Below, one piece after another: positions 9,148 to 17,443 of a DNA stretch of 64,000 nucleotides; position 1 is the first letter of the stretch; each line of letters starts with the position of its first letter. Below the pieces are notes generated by a model. The model was not told the origin of the DNA. It saw only the letters and a list, made by a program, of their open reading frames with translations, and searched no databases. Source of the stretch: Streptomyces sp. 135 (GTDB taxonomy: Bacteria > Actinomycetota > Actinomycetes > Streptomycetales > Streptomycetaceae); assembly GCF_020026305.1 (NCBI RefSeq), contig NZ_CP075691.1, forward strand, positions 1,736,001-1,800,000, read 5' to 3'. Position numbers and translations under genes: made by a program.

Positions 9148-9908
9148 CGCTGCGTCGCCTCCCACTTCTGCTGGATGTGGTTCATGCCGGCCAGCCACTT
9201 GTCGGGGGTGGCGGCGCGTGCCTCGTAGTACGCGGCGACCTCCGGGTGCGGCAGGATCAGGAAGCGGTCCTCGGCCATGCCCGCGAAGAGCGCGTCGGCG
9301 ACGTCCTGCGGTTCGATCGCGGTGGGCGCGAGGACGAGGTCGCCCGCGGTGCCGGTGGCGGCGAGCATGTCGGTGCGCACGCCCTGCGGGCAGATCGCGT
9401 GGACCTTGAGCCCGCGGTGGCGGTAGGTGAGCGAGAGCCACTCGGCGAAGGCGTACGCGCCGTGCTTGGTCACGCTGTAGGGCGCGGCGCCGATCATGGT
9501 GAGCAGCCCGGCCGCGGAGACGGTGGAGACGAAACGGCCGCTGCCGCGCTCCAGCCAGCCGGGGAGCAGCGCGTGGGCCGCCCGGACGTGCGCCATGACG
9601 TTGACGTCCCAGGCCGCGGCCCAGACCTCCTCGGGCGCGGCCTCGTCGCCGCCGGAGCCGAGTCCGGCGTTGGCGCAGTACACGTCGACCGTGCCGCCGA
9701 GCGCCTCGACGGCCTGCGGCACGATGACGGAGGCGTCTCCGGGGACGGCGATGCCGCCCACCTCGTCGGCGACGGCTCGCGCCTTGGCTCCGTCCAGGTC
9801 GTTGACGGCGACGCGCGCCCCCTCGGCGGCGAAGCGGCGGGCGAGCGCGGCTCCGATCCCGCCCCCCGCCCCGGTGACGACAACTCCCTTGTCCCGCAGG
9901 GTCTCCAC
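9144..9908 (-). CDS. SDR family oxidoreductase
   Basis: A 254-residue classical SDR and first gene of the SDR-ligase-TetR operon. TGAGGGIG is at residues 13-20, NAG at 81-83, Ser132 in STVSAAG, and Tyr145/Lys149 form YxxxK. The GTG at 9908 is preceded by AAGGAG with 7 nt spacing. The C-terminal half carries LPHPEVAAYYEARA, common in SDRs that travel with acyl-CoA ligases. It probably acts as a hydroxyacyl or alcohol dehydrogenase in the same catabolic route. Confidence 0.9.
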   Translation of the reverse strand: METLRDKGVVVTGAGGGIGAALARRFAAEGARVAVNDLDGAKARAVADEVGGIAVPGDASVIVPQAVEALGGTVDVYCANAGLGSGGDEAAPEEVWAAAWDVNVMAHVRAAHALLPGWLERGSGRFVSTVSAAGLLTMIGAAPYSVTKHGAYAFAEWLSLTYRHRGLKVHAICPQGVRTDMLAATGTAGDLVLAPTAIEPQDVADALFAGMAEDRFLILPHPEVAAYYEARAATPDKWLAGMNHIQQKWEATQR

Positions 9909-10002
9909 GACCGGTCTCCTTCGACGTCGGACTCGACCACGGACTCGGCCACGGACTCGGCCACGATTCGACCACAGCTCGGGCGCCCGCCTGACACGGC
10001 AG

Positions 10003-10020
10003 ACTAACCAGTCGGTATGT
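10003..10020. promoter_or_regulatory. Operator copy 2 (CATACCGACTGGT type) between divergent genes
   Basis: ACTAACCAGTCGGTATGT contains, on the minus strand, the same 13-mer found at 4389-4401. It lies between the leftward SDR operon and the rightward MHS transporter, so it could repress both. Confidence 0.6.
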
Positions 10021-10122
10021 GATGGCGGAAGAGGGGCGGCCGCCAGGCCCCACCTGCGGTCTCCGGCGGTCTCATTGGGCGAGACAGGCCGTCCCAAGTA
10101 TTGACTGGCCCCTACATCCACC

Positions 10123-11466
10123 ATGAGAGTGCCGCTCGTGCGGAGCGAAACGACAGCAGCGGAGAGACAGCCGGCCCCCGACGCGCAGGGCGCCGACGGC
10201 AGCCCGGAGAGCCTGCGCCGGGTGGCCGTCGCCTCCTTCATCGGGACGGCCATCGAGTTCTACGACTTCTACATCTACGGCACAGCGGCCGCCCTCGTCC
10301 TGAACGAGGCGTTCTTCCCGACCCTCGACCCGGTCAACGCCACCCTCGCGTCGTTCTCCACGTACGCGGTGGCGTTCGCCGCGCGGCCCATCGGCTCGGT
10401 GGTCTTCGGTCACTTCGGCGACCGGGTGGGCCGCAAGTCCGTCCTGGTGGCCTCGCTGCTCCTGATGGGCCTGTCGACCGCCCTCGTCGGGCTCCTGCCC
10501 GGCTACGGCACCCTCGGCATCTGGGCGCCGCTGCTGCTGATCCTGCTCCGCTTCCTCCAGGGCATCGGGCTCGGGGGCGAGTGGGGCGGGGCCGCGCTGC
10601 TCGCGGTGGAGCACGCGCCGAAGAAGAAGCGCGGACTGTACGCCGCCTTCCCCCAGCTCGGGCCCTCCGTCGGCTTCTTCGCGGCGACCGGCGTCTTCTG
10701 GCTGCTCTCGGCCGTGCTCTCCGACGACGCGTTCCGCGGCTGGGGCTGGCGGGTGCCGTTCCTGCTCTCCTTCCTGCTCGTCGGCGTCGGCCTCTTCGTG
10801 CGGCTGCGGATCAGCGAGACGCCGGTGTTCGCGAAGGTCATGGAGGCGCAGGAGGCCAGCAAGGTCCCCACGCTCGACGTGCTGCGCCACCATCCGCGCG
10901 AACTGCTGCTCGGCGCGGGCGGCATGGTCGTCGCCTACGGCCTCTTCTACACCGCGACGACCTACTGCCTCGCCTACGCCACCGGCACCCTGGACGTCCC
11001 CCGCAACACCATGCTGGGGCTGTCCCTCGTGGCCTGTCTCTTCCTCGCGGCCGGCACCTGGCTCGCCGCGACGCGCTCCGACGGCGACGGGCGGCGCAAG
11101 CTGGTCCTGGCGGGCGCGGGGCTCTCGGTGGTGTGGGGGTTCGTGCTCTTCCCGCTCCTGGACACCGAGCGGCCCGTGCTGATCGCGCTCGCGCTCGGCG
11201 GTGCCCTGTTCTGCATGGGCGTGGTCTACGGCCCGATGGGCGCCTACCTGCCTGAGCTGTTCGGCACGAACGTGCGCTACTCGGGCGCCTCGCTCGCCTA
11301 CAACCTCGGCGGCGTGCTCGGCGGCGCGGTGTCGCCGCTGGTGGCGACCCGGCTCCAGGCGGCGTTCGGCTCCTCGTCGGTCGGCTGGTACGTGAGCGCG
11401 ATGGCGGTCGTGTCGCTGGTGTGCGTCCTCGCGCTGCCCGAGACCCGGGAGCGCGAACTGACCTGA
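10123..11466 (+). CDS. MFS transporter, metabolite:H+ symporter (MHS) family
   Basis: A 447-residue, 12-helix secondary carrier. The opening helix GTAIEFYDFYIYGTAAAL is the hallmark of the MHS branch (dicarboxylate, proline/betaine, shikimate and aromatic acid symporters), and GHFGDRVGRKSVL is the loop 2-3 signature. The start is uncertain: ATG 10123 has no clear ribosome binding site and a GTG at 10138 is possible. It is divergent from the SDR/ligase/TetR operon across an operator, so it probably imports the acid activated by that ligase. Confidence 0.88.
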   Translation: MRVPLVRSETTAAERQPAPDAQGADGSPESLRRVAVASFIGTAIEFYDFYIYGTAAALVLNEAFFPTLDPVNATLASFSTYAVAFAARPIGSVVFGHFGDRVGRKSVLVASLLLMGLSTALVGLLPGYGTLGIWAPLLLILLRFLQGIGLGGEWGGAALLAVEHAPKKKRGLYAAFPQLGPSVGFFAATGVFWLLSAVLSDDAFRGWGWRVPFLLSFLLVGVGLFVRLRISETPVFAKVMEAQEASKVPTLDVLRHHPRELLLGAGGMVVAYGLFYTATTYCLAYATGTLDVPRNTMLGLSLVACLFLAAGTWLAATRSDGDGRRKLVLAGAGLSVVWGFVLFPLLDTERPVLIALALGGALFCMGVVYGPMGAYLPELFGTNVRYSGASLAYNLGGVLGGAVSPLVATRLQAAFGSSSVGWYVSAMAVVSLVCVLALPETRERELT

Positions 11467-11478
11467 CGTGCGCGGAGT

Positions 11479-12774
11479 ATGGCCAGGTTGCCGAAGCGGC
11501 AGGACCATACGGGCGTGGAGCCCTATTGGGAACTGACCTTCGACGCCGACGGCGACGTCGACACCGCGCAGCGCGCGGAGCTGCTGTCCGGCACGGAACG
11601 CGCACGCGTCACCGATCTGCTGGTCTTCGCGCACGGCTGGAACAACGACAAGAAGGGCGCCCGCTCGCTGTACCGGCGCTTCTTCGCCCCCTGTCAGCGC
11701 CTGGCCGCGCCGGAGGTGCGCCTCGGCTACGTCGGCGTGCTCTGGCCCGCCATCCGCTTCCCCGACGAACCCATCCCCGACTTCGAGCCCTCGGCGGCGC
11801 CCGCCGCCCCCGTCCCGCCGGGCGGGCCGGTGCTCGACGCGGCCACCCGGCAGGCGCTGGACCGCGCCTTCCCCGACCACGGCCCGACCCTCGACCGCCT
11901 CGCCGAGCTGCTGGCGGAGCGCTCGGACGTCCCCTCCCGCCTCTACGAGTTCGGGCGGCACGTCCGTGAGCTGGTCTCCCTGCGCGAGACGAGCCCGGCC
12001 CGCCACCTCGGTGAGGACACCGGCGCGGGCGAGCCCGCCATGCTCACCGACGACGCGGTCCAGGTCTGCGAGATACTCGCGGCGGCCCGCGCGGACACCG
12101 GGCAGCCCGAACTCCTCGGCGCCCCGCGCAAGCGGGTGTGGAACGGCGCCCACGAGCTGCTGCGCCAGGGCACCTACTACGCGATGAAGCGCCGGGCGGG
12201 CGCGGTGGGGGGGCTCGGCCCCGCCATCGGCCTGCTCGCCGCCGACGCGCCCCGGATCAGGGTGCACCTCATCGGGCACAGCTTCGGCGCCCGCCTCGTC
12301 GCGTACGCGCTGCGCGGCATGCCCGCCGACGTCCGCACGGTGAAGTCGGTGACGCTGCTCCAAGGGGCCTTCTCGCACTACGCGTTCGCCGACCGGCTGC
12401 CCCATGACAGGTCACGCGGCGGCGCCCTGCGCGGCGTACAGCGGCGTATCGACGGCCCCCTCGTCTCCTGCTATTCGCGCCACGACGACGCCCTGGGGCG
12501 GCTCTACCCCCTGGCGTCGAAGCTGGCCGGTGACTCCACGAGCTTTTTGAACCTGTGGGAGCGCTGGGGCGCCGTCGGCTACCACGGCATCCGGGCGGTG
12601 GAGGGCACCAAGCGGATCAAGCTCGGCGAGAGGCTGCCCGCCAAGGGGTGCGTGAGCGTGGACTCGGCGTCGGTGGTGCGGCGCGGCGGGCCGCCCGCCG
12701 GCGCGCACAGCGACGTATGCCACGAGGAGCTGGCGCGCGCCGTGTTCGCCGCGGGGCGGATCGCGATGGCCTGA
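11479..12774 (+). CDS. Alpha/beta-hydrolase-fold protein
   Basis: A 431-residue cytoplasmic protein without signal peptide. FAHGW (50-54) resembles the oxyanion strand and IGHSFGARLVAY contains the nucleophile elbow GHSFG (266-270, Ser268). A candidate Asp and His lie in the C-terminal 150 residues (SCYSRHDDALG; GYHGI). A proline/alanine-rich insertion at 104-120 separates the halves. I do not recognise a characterised subfamily. The gene follows the transporter by 12 nt and may be co-transcribed; its stop is immediately followed by a MITE-like element. Confidence 0.78.
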   Translation: MARLPKRQDHTGVEPYWELTFDADGDVDTAQRAELLSGTERARVTDLLVFAHGWNNDKKGARSLYRRFFAPCQRLAAPEVRLGYVGVLWPAIRFPDEPIPDFEPSAAPAAPVPPGGPVLDAATRQALDRAFPDHGPTLDRLAELLAERSDVPSRLYEFGRHVRELVSLRETSPARHLGEDTGAGEPAMLTDDAVQVCEILAAARADTGQPELLGAPRKRVWNGAHELLRQGTYYAMKRRAGAVGGLGPAIGLLAADAPRIRVHLIGHSFGARLVAYALRGMPADVRTVKSVTLLQGAFSHYAFADRLPHDRSRGGALRGVQRRIDGPLVSCYSRHDDALGRLYPLASKLAGDSTSFLNLWERWGAVGYHGIRAVEGTKRIKLGERLPAKGCVSVDSASVVRRGGPPAGAHSDVCHEELARAVFAAGRIAMA

Positions 12775-12777
12775 TGG

Positions 12778-12986
12778 CTAGGGCCTGTCTGACCATTCCC
12801 GTCGTCGCCCGGAGGGCGGCCCCGCGGCGTCAGGTGCGTGCTCTCGGCGTGCCGGGCGTAGGGCCTCGTACTGGATGTACTTGGCTCAGCGCCCGGTGCG
12901 GCGAGTGGGGGCACCCCCTGCTCGAAGAGCTCGGGGGAGCGTGCATGGCGTCGCGAGGCAGGCGGGCATGGTCGGACAGGCCCTAG
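12778..12986. mobile_element. MITE-like element with 19-bp terminal inverted repeats
   Basis: The left end CTAGGGCCTGTCTGACCAT (12778-12796) and right end ATGGTCGGACAGGCCCTAG (12968-12986) are inverted repeats with one mismatch. CTAG at both outer ends can be read as a 4-bp target duplication around GGCCTGTC termini, which fits the YTAR target preference of IS5-family elements. The 209-bp interior is too short for a transposase. It is wedged between two convergent genes. A short frame inside (starting ATG 12774) is element sequence, not a gene. Confidence 0.75.
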
Positions 12987-15823
12987 GGGCGGTGGCGGGG
13001 GAACTCGACGACCTGCTGGTAGGTGGGGCGGTTCTGCCACTGGACCGGCTTGTGCGTGATGCCGCCGAGCGCCCGGTGGATGATCGCGTCCGCGCACCAC
13101 TGGTCGCCGGGCTTGCACGCGTCGTCGCCGGGATAGACCTCCGTGGCGGGCTTCGCGACGGCCTGCGCGAGGGTGGTCAGCAGGGCGTCGCGGCAGGCGT
13201 CGAGCTTGCCGTCACCGCAGTAGGTGTGGGCCAGTTCGCCCTTGACCGGCTGCCCCAGGACCTTGCGCAGGTCCTTGTCGGCGTACCCCCACCAGCCGTA
13301 CTGGAAGGCCGATCCGGCGTGCGCCCCGGTCGGCCCGTGGCCCGCCGAGGGTGCCTCGTCGGTGGCCAGCTGCGCGGTCAGGGCGTCGTACAGCTCCTTG
13401 CCCATGCCCGGCTTGAACTCGGCCTCGATCAGCAGCGGCCACCAGGCGTCCATGACGCGCACGGCGTCGGGGTGGGCGTACGTCTTGGAGCCCGCGGCCG
13501 TCTGGTTGCGCTGGGCGCCCGCTGCGCGCCAGGCCTCCAACTGCCGCACCGCCGTGTCCAGTTGCGGGTCGGTGACCGGCTTGCTCCGTACGACCTTCAG
13601 CAGCTCCGGCAGCACCTGTTCGCCGCGCAGGTCGGTGACGGCGGCCTCGGACATGGCCTGTGTCAGCTTGGCGCGGGTGACGCCACCCGCCTCGGTGAGC
13701 TTCCTGACCCGCCCGTCGAGCAGATCGCCGCGGTGCACGGCGCTGACGCCGAAGCCTGCCGTGCTGAAGTCCTTGGCCTGCTTGTTGTTCCAAGAGATGT
13801 AGTAGTCCTGGTTGACGGAGTGCGGGTGTTCGGCGGGCGGGGTCTGCGCCGAGGTGTTGTTCTCGGGGCCGAAGTCACGCCATTCGTACTCCTGTTGGGC
13901 CTTGACCGGCAGCGCCGGGTCGATGTCCGCCGCCCGCTCCGGGTTGGCGCCGCTGTTGTAGTACGCGATGTCGCGCGAGTCGGCGTAGAACCAGTTGAAG
14001 GCATAGCTGATGTGCTGCGCCGCCTTCATGAAGCTCGCGGCGTCCTTCACGTATCCGGGGTCGTTCAGCATCTGGAAGCCGATGATCGAGTCGGCCTCGT
14101 GACGGTAGGTGGAGCGCAGCGAGACGTACGCGACGGGCTTGCCGTCGAGGCTCGCGCGGTGCGTGACGATTCCGTACTTGGTGCGGAAGACCTGCATGCG
14201 GTACGCGCCGGCGGCCGTGGAGTCGGCGAGGGTCGGCTTCCAGGCGTTCTTGCGCTCCAGCTTCTCCATGGGCGTGCAGGTGCCCCGGTAGAGGTAGCCG
14301 GTGGACCGCTTGGTGGGGGTGCCGCCGCCCGGCTCGCACAGTTCGACGGCGTACGTGTCGGTGATGTCCTGCCCGGCGGACGTCGCCGACCAGGCGTAGT
14401 CCTGGCCGCGCCCCAGCTGGACGTACATCCCGACGCCCGCGACGGAGACGCCGCGTGCGCTGATGCCGGGGCCCTGGAGCTCCTGCTGCATGAGGAGCTG
14501 CGGCGCGAAGTAGCCGGTCTGCGGGCCGAAGACGGCGACGGGGTTGCCGCTCGCGGTGTGCTTGCCGGAGACCAGCAGGGCGTTCGACATGCCCTTCTTG
14601 TGGCCGTCGGGACGGAAGAGGTCGGCAGGCAGGACGCCCTTGTCGTACATGCCCTGGAGTGGCTTGAGCTTCTTCGGGGCCTTCACCGGTTCCTTCGCGC
14701 CCGTCTTCGCGCCCCCCTCGCGGTCGTACACGAGCTGCTCGCGCTCGACGGAGCCGGGGTCGGGCATGGCGGTGCCGCGTGCCTTCTCCGGCTTCCCGGC
14801 GTACGGGAAGCTCGTGCCGTCGTGGATGGTCTGGACGGCCTCGGGGTCATTGCGGGCACGGAAGGACTCCCAGACCTTCGTGCCCTTCTCGACGCCGTAC
14901 TTCTCCTGGGCCTTGAGGAGGGAGAGCGCGGATTCGACCTCTCCGCCGCCGCCGTTGCCGAAGAGGCCGCCGACGACGGAGGCGAGCGCGATCATGTCGG
15001 TGACCTTGAAGGGTTCGATCTCGCCGGCGTTGGTGATCGCGTCGATCTTGCCGGTCAGGACGTACTCGCCGGGGAAGTAGCGGCCGTTCTTCGCCTTCAC
15101 GCGGTAGGCGTTGAGCCCGTCTATGTAGGCCTGCGCGTCCTCCATGGCCTGCCTGCCGCGCTCGCCCTGCGTCGACCTGATGTACTCGACCTGCTTCTCC
15201 AGGTCCTTCTCCGTGTACGGGGCCTGCGGCCAGAACTGCTGCTCAAGCCCCTGGTTGGCGGGCGCGCCGCCCGCGAACGAGGTCAGCTGCCCGCGGCCTA
15301 TGTGGCGGAAGAGGTCGATGAGCCAGAGCCGGTCCTGCCCGGCGGCGTAGCCCGCGCCGAACTCGGTGCCGTAGCGGGTGGTGCCCTTGATGTGCGGCAC
15401 GCCGTACTTCTTGTCACGGGTGATCGTCACGTCGTCGCGCGGCCTGGTGACGGAGGCGACCTGGCCGTCGCGCACGCCGAAGGAGGCGTCGTCGAAGAAC
15501 TCGGTGAGCCGCTCGTCGGTGAGTGAGGGGTAGCCCGAGGAGAGCGCGTCGTAGGGAGCCAACTGGTCGTCGGCGTGCGGCGGTTGGGTGCCGAGGACGC
15601 GGTGGGAGAGGATCTCGGCGAGCGTCGCGTTGCCGTTGGCCCCCGGCGGCAGGATGTCCGCGCACCGGCCCTCGCAGTAGTCGGTGCTCTCCTCGCGCTC
15701 CTTCCCGGCGGCCGGCTGCCCCGGTGCGGCCCCGGCTCCGGGCAGCGGTGCCAGGAGACCGGCACCGAGGGCGAGCGCGGCCCCCGCCATGAGGGTTCTG
15801 GGTCTGACGGTGCGTGGTCGCAT
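12983..15823 (-). CDS. Secreted penicillin acylase family (Ntn-hydrolase) enzyme
   Basis: A 946-residue exported amidase precursor. It has a signal peptide (residues 1-32, PLPGAGA-AP), an A-chain region with YGVPHIKG (140-147) and TEFGAGYAAGQDRLW, a linker, then Gly-Met-Ser413-Asn as the self-cleavage site that exposes the B-chain N-terminal serine nucleophile. FGPQTGYFAP follows shortly after, as in penicillin and acyl-homoserine-lactone acylases. The natural substrate may be an N-acyl amide or AHL rather than a beta-lactam. The TAG stop lies in the end of the MITE, so the last residues could have been altered by its insertion. Confidence 0.9.
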   Translation of the reverse strand: MRPRTVRPRTLMAGAALALGAGLLAPLPGAGAAPGQPAAGKEREESTDYCEGRCADILPPGANGNATLAEILSHRVLGTQPPHADDQLAPYDALSSGYPSLTDERLTEFFDDASFGVRDGQVASVTRPRDDVTITRDKKYGVPHIKGTTRYGTEFGAGYAAGQDRLWLIDLFRHIGRGQLTSFAGGAPANQGLEQQFWPQAPYTEKDLEKQVEYIRSTQGERGRQAMEDAQAYIDGLNAYRVKAKNGRYFPGEYVLTGKIDAITNAGEIEPFKVTDMIALASVVGGLFGNGGGGEVESALSLLKAQEKYGVEKGTKVWESFRARNDPEAVQTIHDGTSFPYAGKPEKARGTAMPDPGSVEREQLVYDREGGAKTGAKEPVKAPKKLKPLQGMYDKGVLPADLFRPDGHKKGMSNALLVSGKHTASGNPVAVFGPQTGYFAPQLLMQQELQGPGISARGVSVAGVGMYVQLGRGQDYAWSATSAGQDITDTYAVELCEPGGGTPTKRSTGYLYRGTCTPMEKLERKNAWKPTLADSTAAGAYRMQVFRTKYGIVTHRASLDGKPVAYVSLRSTYRHEADSIIGFQMLNDPGYVKDAASFMKAAQHISYAFNWFYADSRDIAYYNSGANPERAADIDPALPVKAQQEYEWRDFGPENNTSAQTPPAEHPHSVNQDYYISWNNKQAKDFSTAGFGVSAVHRGDLLDGRVRKLTEAGGVTRAKLTQAMSEAAVTDLRGEQVLPELLKVVRSKPVTDPQLDTAVRQLEAWRAAGAQRNQTAAGSKTYAHPDAVRVMDAWWPLLIEAEFKPGMGKELYDALTAQLATDEAPSAGHGPTGAHAGSAFQYGWWGYADKDLRKVLGQPVKGELAHTYCGDGKLDACRDALLTTLAQAVAKPATEVYPGDDACKPGDQWCADAIIHRALGGITHKPVQWQNRPTYQQVVEFPRHRP

Positions 15824-16117
15824 GGGTGCTCCTCCGGGTCCTGCGGAAGGCGGTTGCGGCGGAGGCTACTGGCGGGTTGGCGAACTCGAAAGATGAACAA
15901 CCTTCGCCTTTTCCGAATCACCACAACGCGCCCCCCTCATGGGCGCATCACCACAGCTCAGGCGGGCAGGCGAAGAAGGGTCGTCCCGAAAGGGAGCCGA
16001 ATCGCGTGTCGATACGTCTACTCGGCGACGTCGTTTCGACTTCGACTCGACTGCGACGGCGGCAGATACGGAACACGGGGTACCAGGACGAAGTACGTGT
16101 GACGGAGGTGCAGGGCG
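15824..16117. other. Intergenic region between penicillin acylase and zinc-ribbon gene
   Basis: These 294 bp separate divergent genes and must hold both promoters. I see clustered TCGAC/CGACT motifs at about 16012-16060 and no confident -10/-35 pair, RNA or ORF. Confidence 0.4.
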
Positions 16118-16726
16118 ATGGCCGGATTCCGGAGTCTCGCGAGACAGGTACGTGATCCGCGGAACGATTTGGCACTGCGGCGCTACTCGCTGCGCAAGTG
16201 CCTGGAGAGGTTCGCCCCATACGGACACCGGGCCACCTGGGACCATCTGTGCTCCCGGGCGGGATTCGGGTGCGAGGACAGGTCGCCCGATCCGGCGCGG
16301 CTGGTGGCCGCGCTGGAGGAGCTGGAGGCGGCACGGGCGGTCTGGCTCGCCTACGAGGCGGACTTCGCCGAGCGCCGCCGCAAGGAGAAGCACGACGGGC
16401 TCAGGCGCCCCGGCAGCGACGACGACTGGCACCGCCGCACCTGGGGCGGCTGCGGGGTCGCCTGGTGCGACGACCCCGACGTCCACCCCCGGGCCCCCCT
16501 CGCCGAAGTGCTGCGGCGCCTGATCGCGGCGCTGGAGCGGGAGCCGGGCGCGTCCTGCCCGGTCTGCGGGGACACCTCCCTGGTGTGGAAGCGCGGCCTG
16601 GCGCACGAGCCGTCCTCCGGGGCGGTCTGCACGGGCTGCGGCATCGTCGTGCCCGCTCCGGTGCTCACGCCGGACGCGGTGGCCCGTGCACGGGCGCGCG
16701 CACTGCGCACACTGGTGTCGGCGTGA
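16118..16726 (+). CDS. Hypothetical protein with C-terminal zinc ribbon
   Basis: A 202-residue soluble protein of unknown function. The C-terminus has CPVC (147-150) and CTGC (171-174), a four-cysteine zinc-ribbon arrangement with a 20-residue knuckle gap. A helical, charged segment spans 60-95 (LVAALEELEAARAVWLAYEA), and WGGCGVAWCDDPDVHP contributes further Cys/His near 109-123. ACGGAGG precedes the ATG at good spacing. A nucleic-acid or protein-binding role is possible from the zinc ribbon, but I do not recognise the family. Confidence 0.65.
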   Translation: MAGFRSLARQVRDPRNDLALRRYSLRKCLERFAPYGHRATWDHLCSRAGFGCEDRSPDPARLVAALEELEAARAVWLAYEADFAERRRKEKHDGLRRPGSDDDWHRRTWGGCGVAWCDDPDVHPRAPLAEVLRRLIAALEREPGASCPVCGDTSLVWKRGLAHEPSSGAVCTGCGIVVPAPVLTPDAVARARARALRTLVSA

Positions 16727-16793
16727 GGGCCTGAGGATCTGCGGGTCTGAGGCCTTGAGGAACGGCGCGGTCAGAACGTGATGCGGGCTCGGC

Positions 16794-17312
16794 TCAGGGC
16801 CTGATCACGTCCGTGTGTATGGCGAGTTTGAACTGGGCGTGCGTCAGCGGCGTGGCGAGCCTCGCGTCTCCCACGCCGCGTGCCGAGATCTTCAGCCCGA
16901 CGGGCGTCTGGGGGTGGACGAACATCTGCCACACGTACGACCTGAACTGACTGCCCCTGGTGGGCGCGGAGTCGGTGGTGCCCGTCGAGTCGTACCCGGT
17001 CGCCAGGCCCAGCGGGTCGCGGACGAAGCGGGCGCGGTACTCGGTGGGGCCACCGTCCGGCTTCCAGAAGACCAGCGCGGAGAGCACGCCCCAGCCGTCG
17101 TGGCTGGGCCATATCAGCCCCGAGCGGGCGCTCGGGAACCGCGCGGGGCTGGTGCCGCCCTTGGCCGGATCATGCATGTGCCACGGGTCGTACGACTCCT
17201 CATCGGCCCCGTAGGGGAACCGCACGAGGTGGTAGCCGTCGCTGTCGTACCTGATGGACTGCGGCTCGTTCCGCGCCGCGTCCCACTTCAACGAGCAGAT
17301 GGCAACGGACAT
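16794..17312 (-). CDS. Hypothetical protein, divergent from the RNA ligase gene
   Basis: A 172-residue protein without signal peptide or membrane segment. It is rich in Tyr, Trp and Phe (DSDGYHLVRFPYG; YDPWHMHD; YVWQMFVHPQTPVG) and probably a beta-rich domain. ATG 17312 is preceded by GGGGGAGG, an excellent ribosome binding site, whereas the longer frame to 17354 lacks one. I recognise no family. It shares a 131-bp divergent promoter region with the RNA ligase gene, which may mean joint regulation. Confidence 0.65.
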   Translation of the reverse strand: MSVAICSLKWDAARNEPQSIRYDSDGYHLVRFPYGADEESYDPWHMHDPAKGGTSPARFPSARSGLIWPSHDGWGVLSALVFWKPDGGPTEYRARFVRDPLGLATGYDSTGTTDSAPTRGSQFRSYVWQMFVHPQTPVGLKISARGVGDARLATPLTHAQFKLAIHTDVIRP

Positions 17313-17443
17313 CGGCCCTCCCCCTGAGTGATGACGCCCACGGTTCCATACCACACGGAAAATCCGATAGTCCTCTGATATGACCTCTGGAGAGGGTGAC
17401 CGGCGATGAAGGATCTTCCCGAGTACCTGAGGAGCACCCTCCC

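Noticed and set aside
9909..10253. Upstream extension of the SDR gene at 9144-9908
   Set aside because: Would cross the operator and the transporter start; the AAGGAG-preceded GTG at 9908 is a better start.
12774..12986. Short frame beginning MARACLTIPV
   Set aside because: It coincides with the MITE-like element between its inverted repeats and is element sequence rather than a gene.
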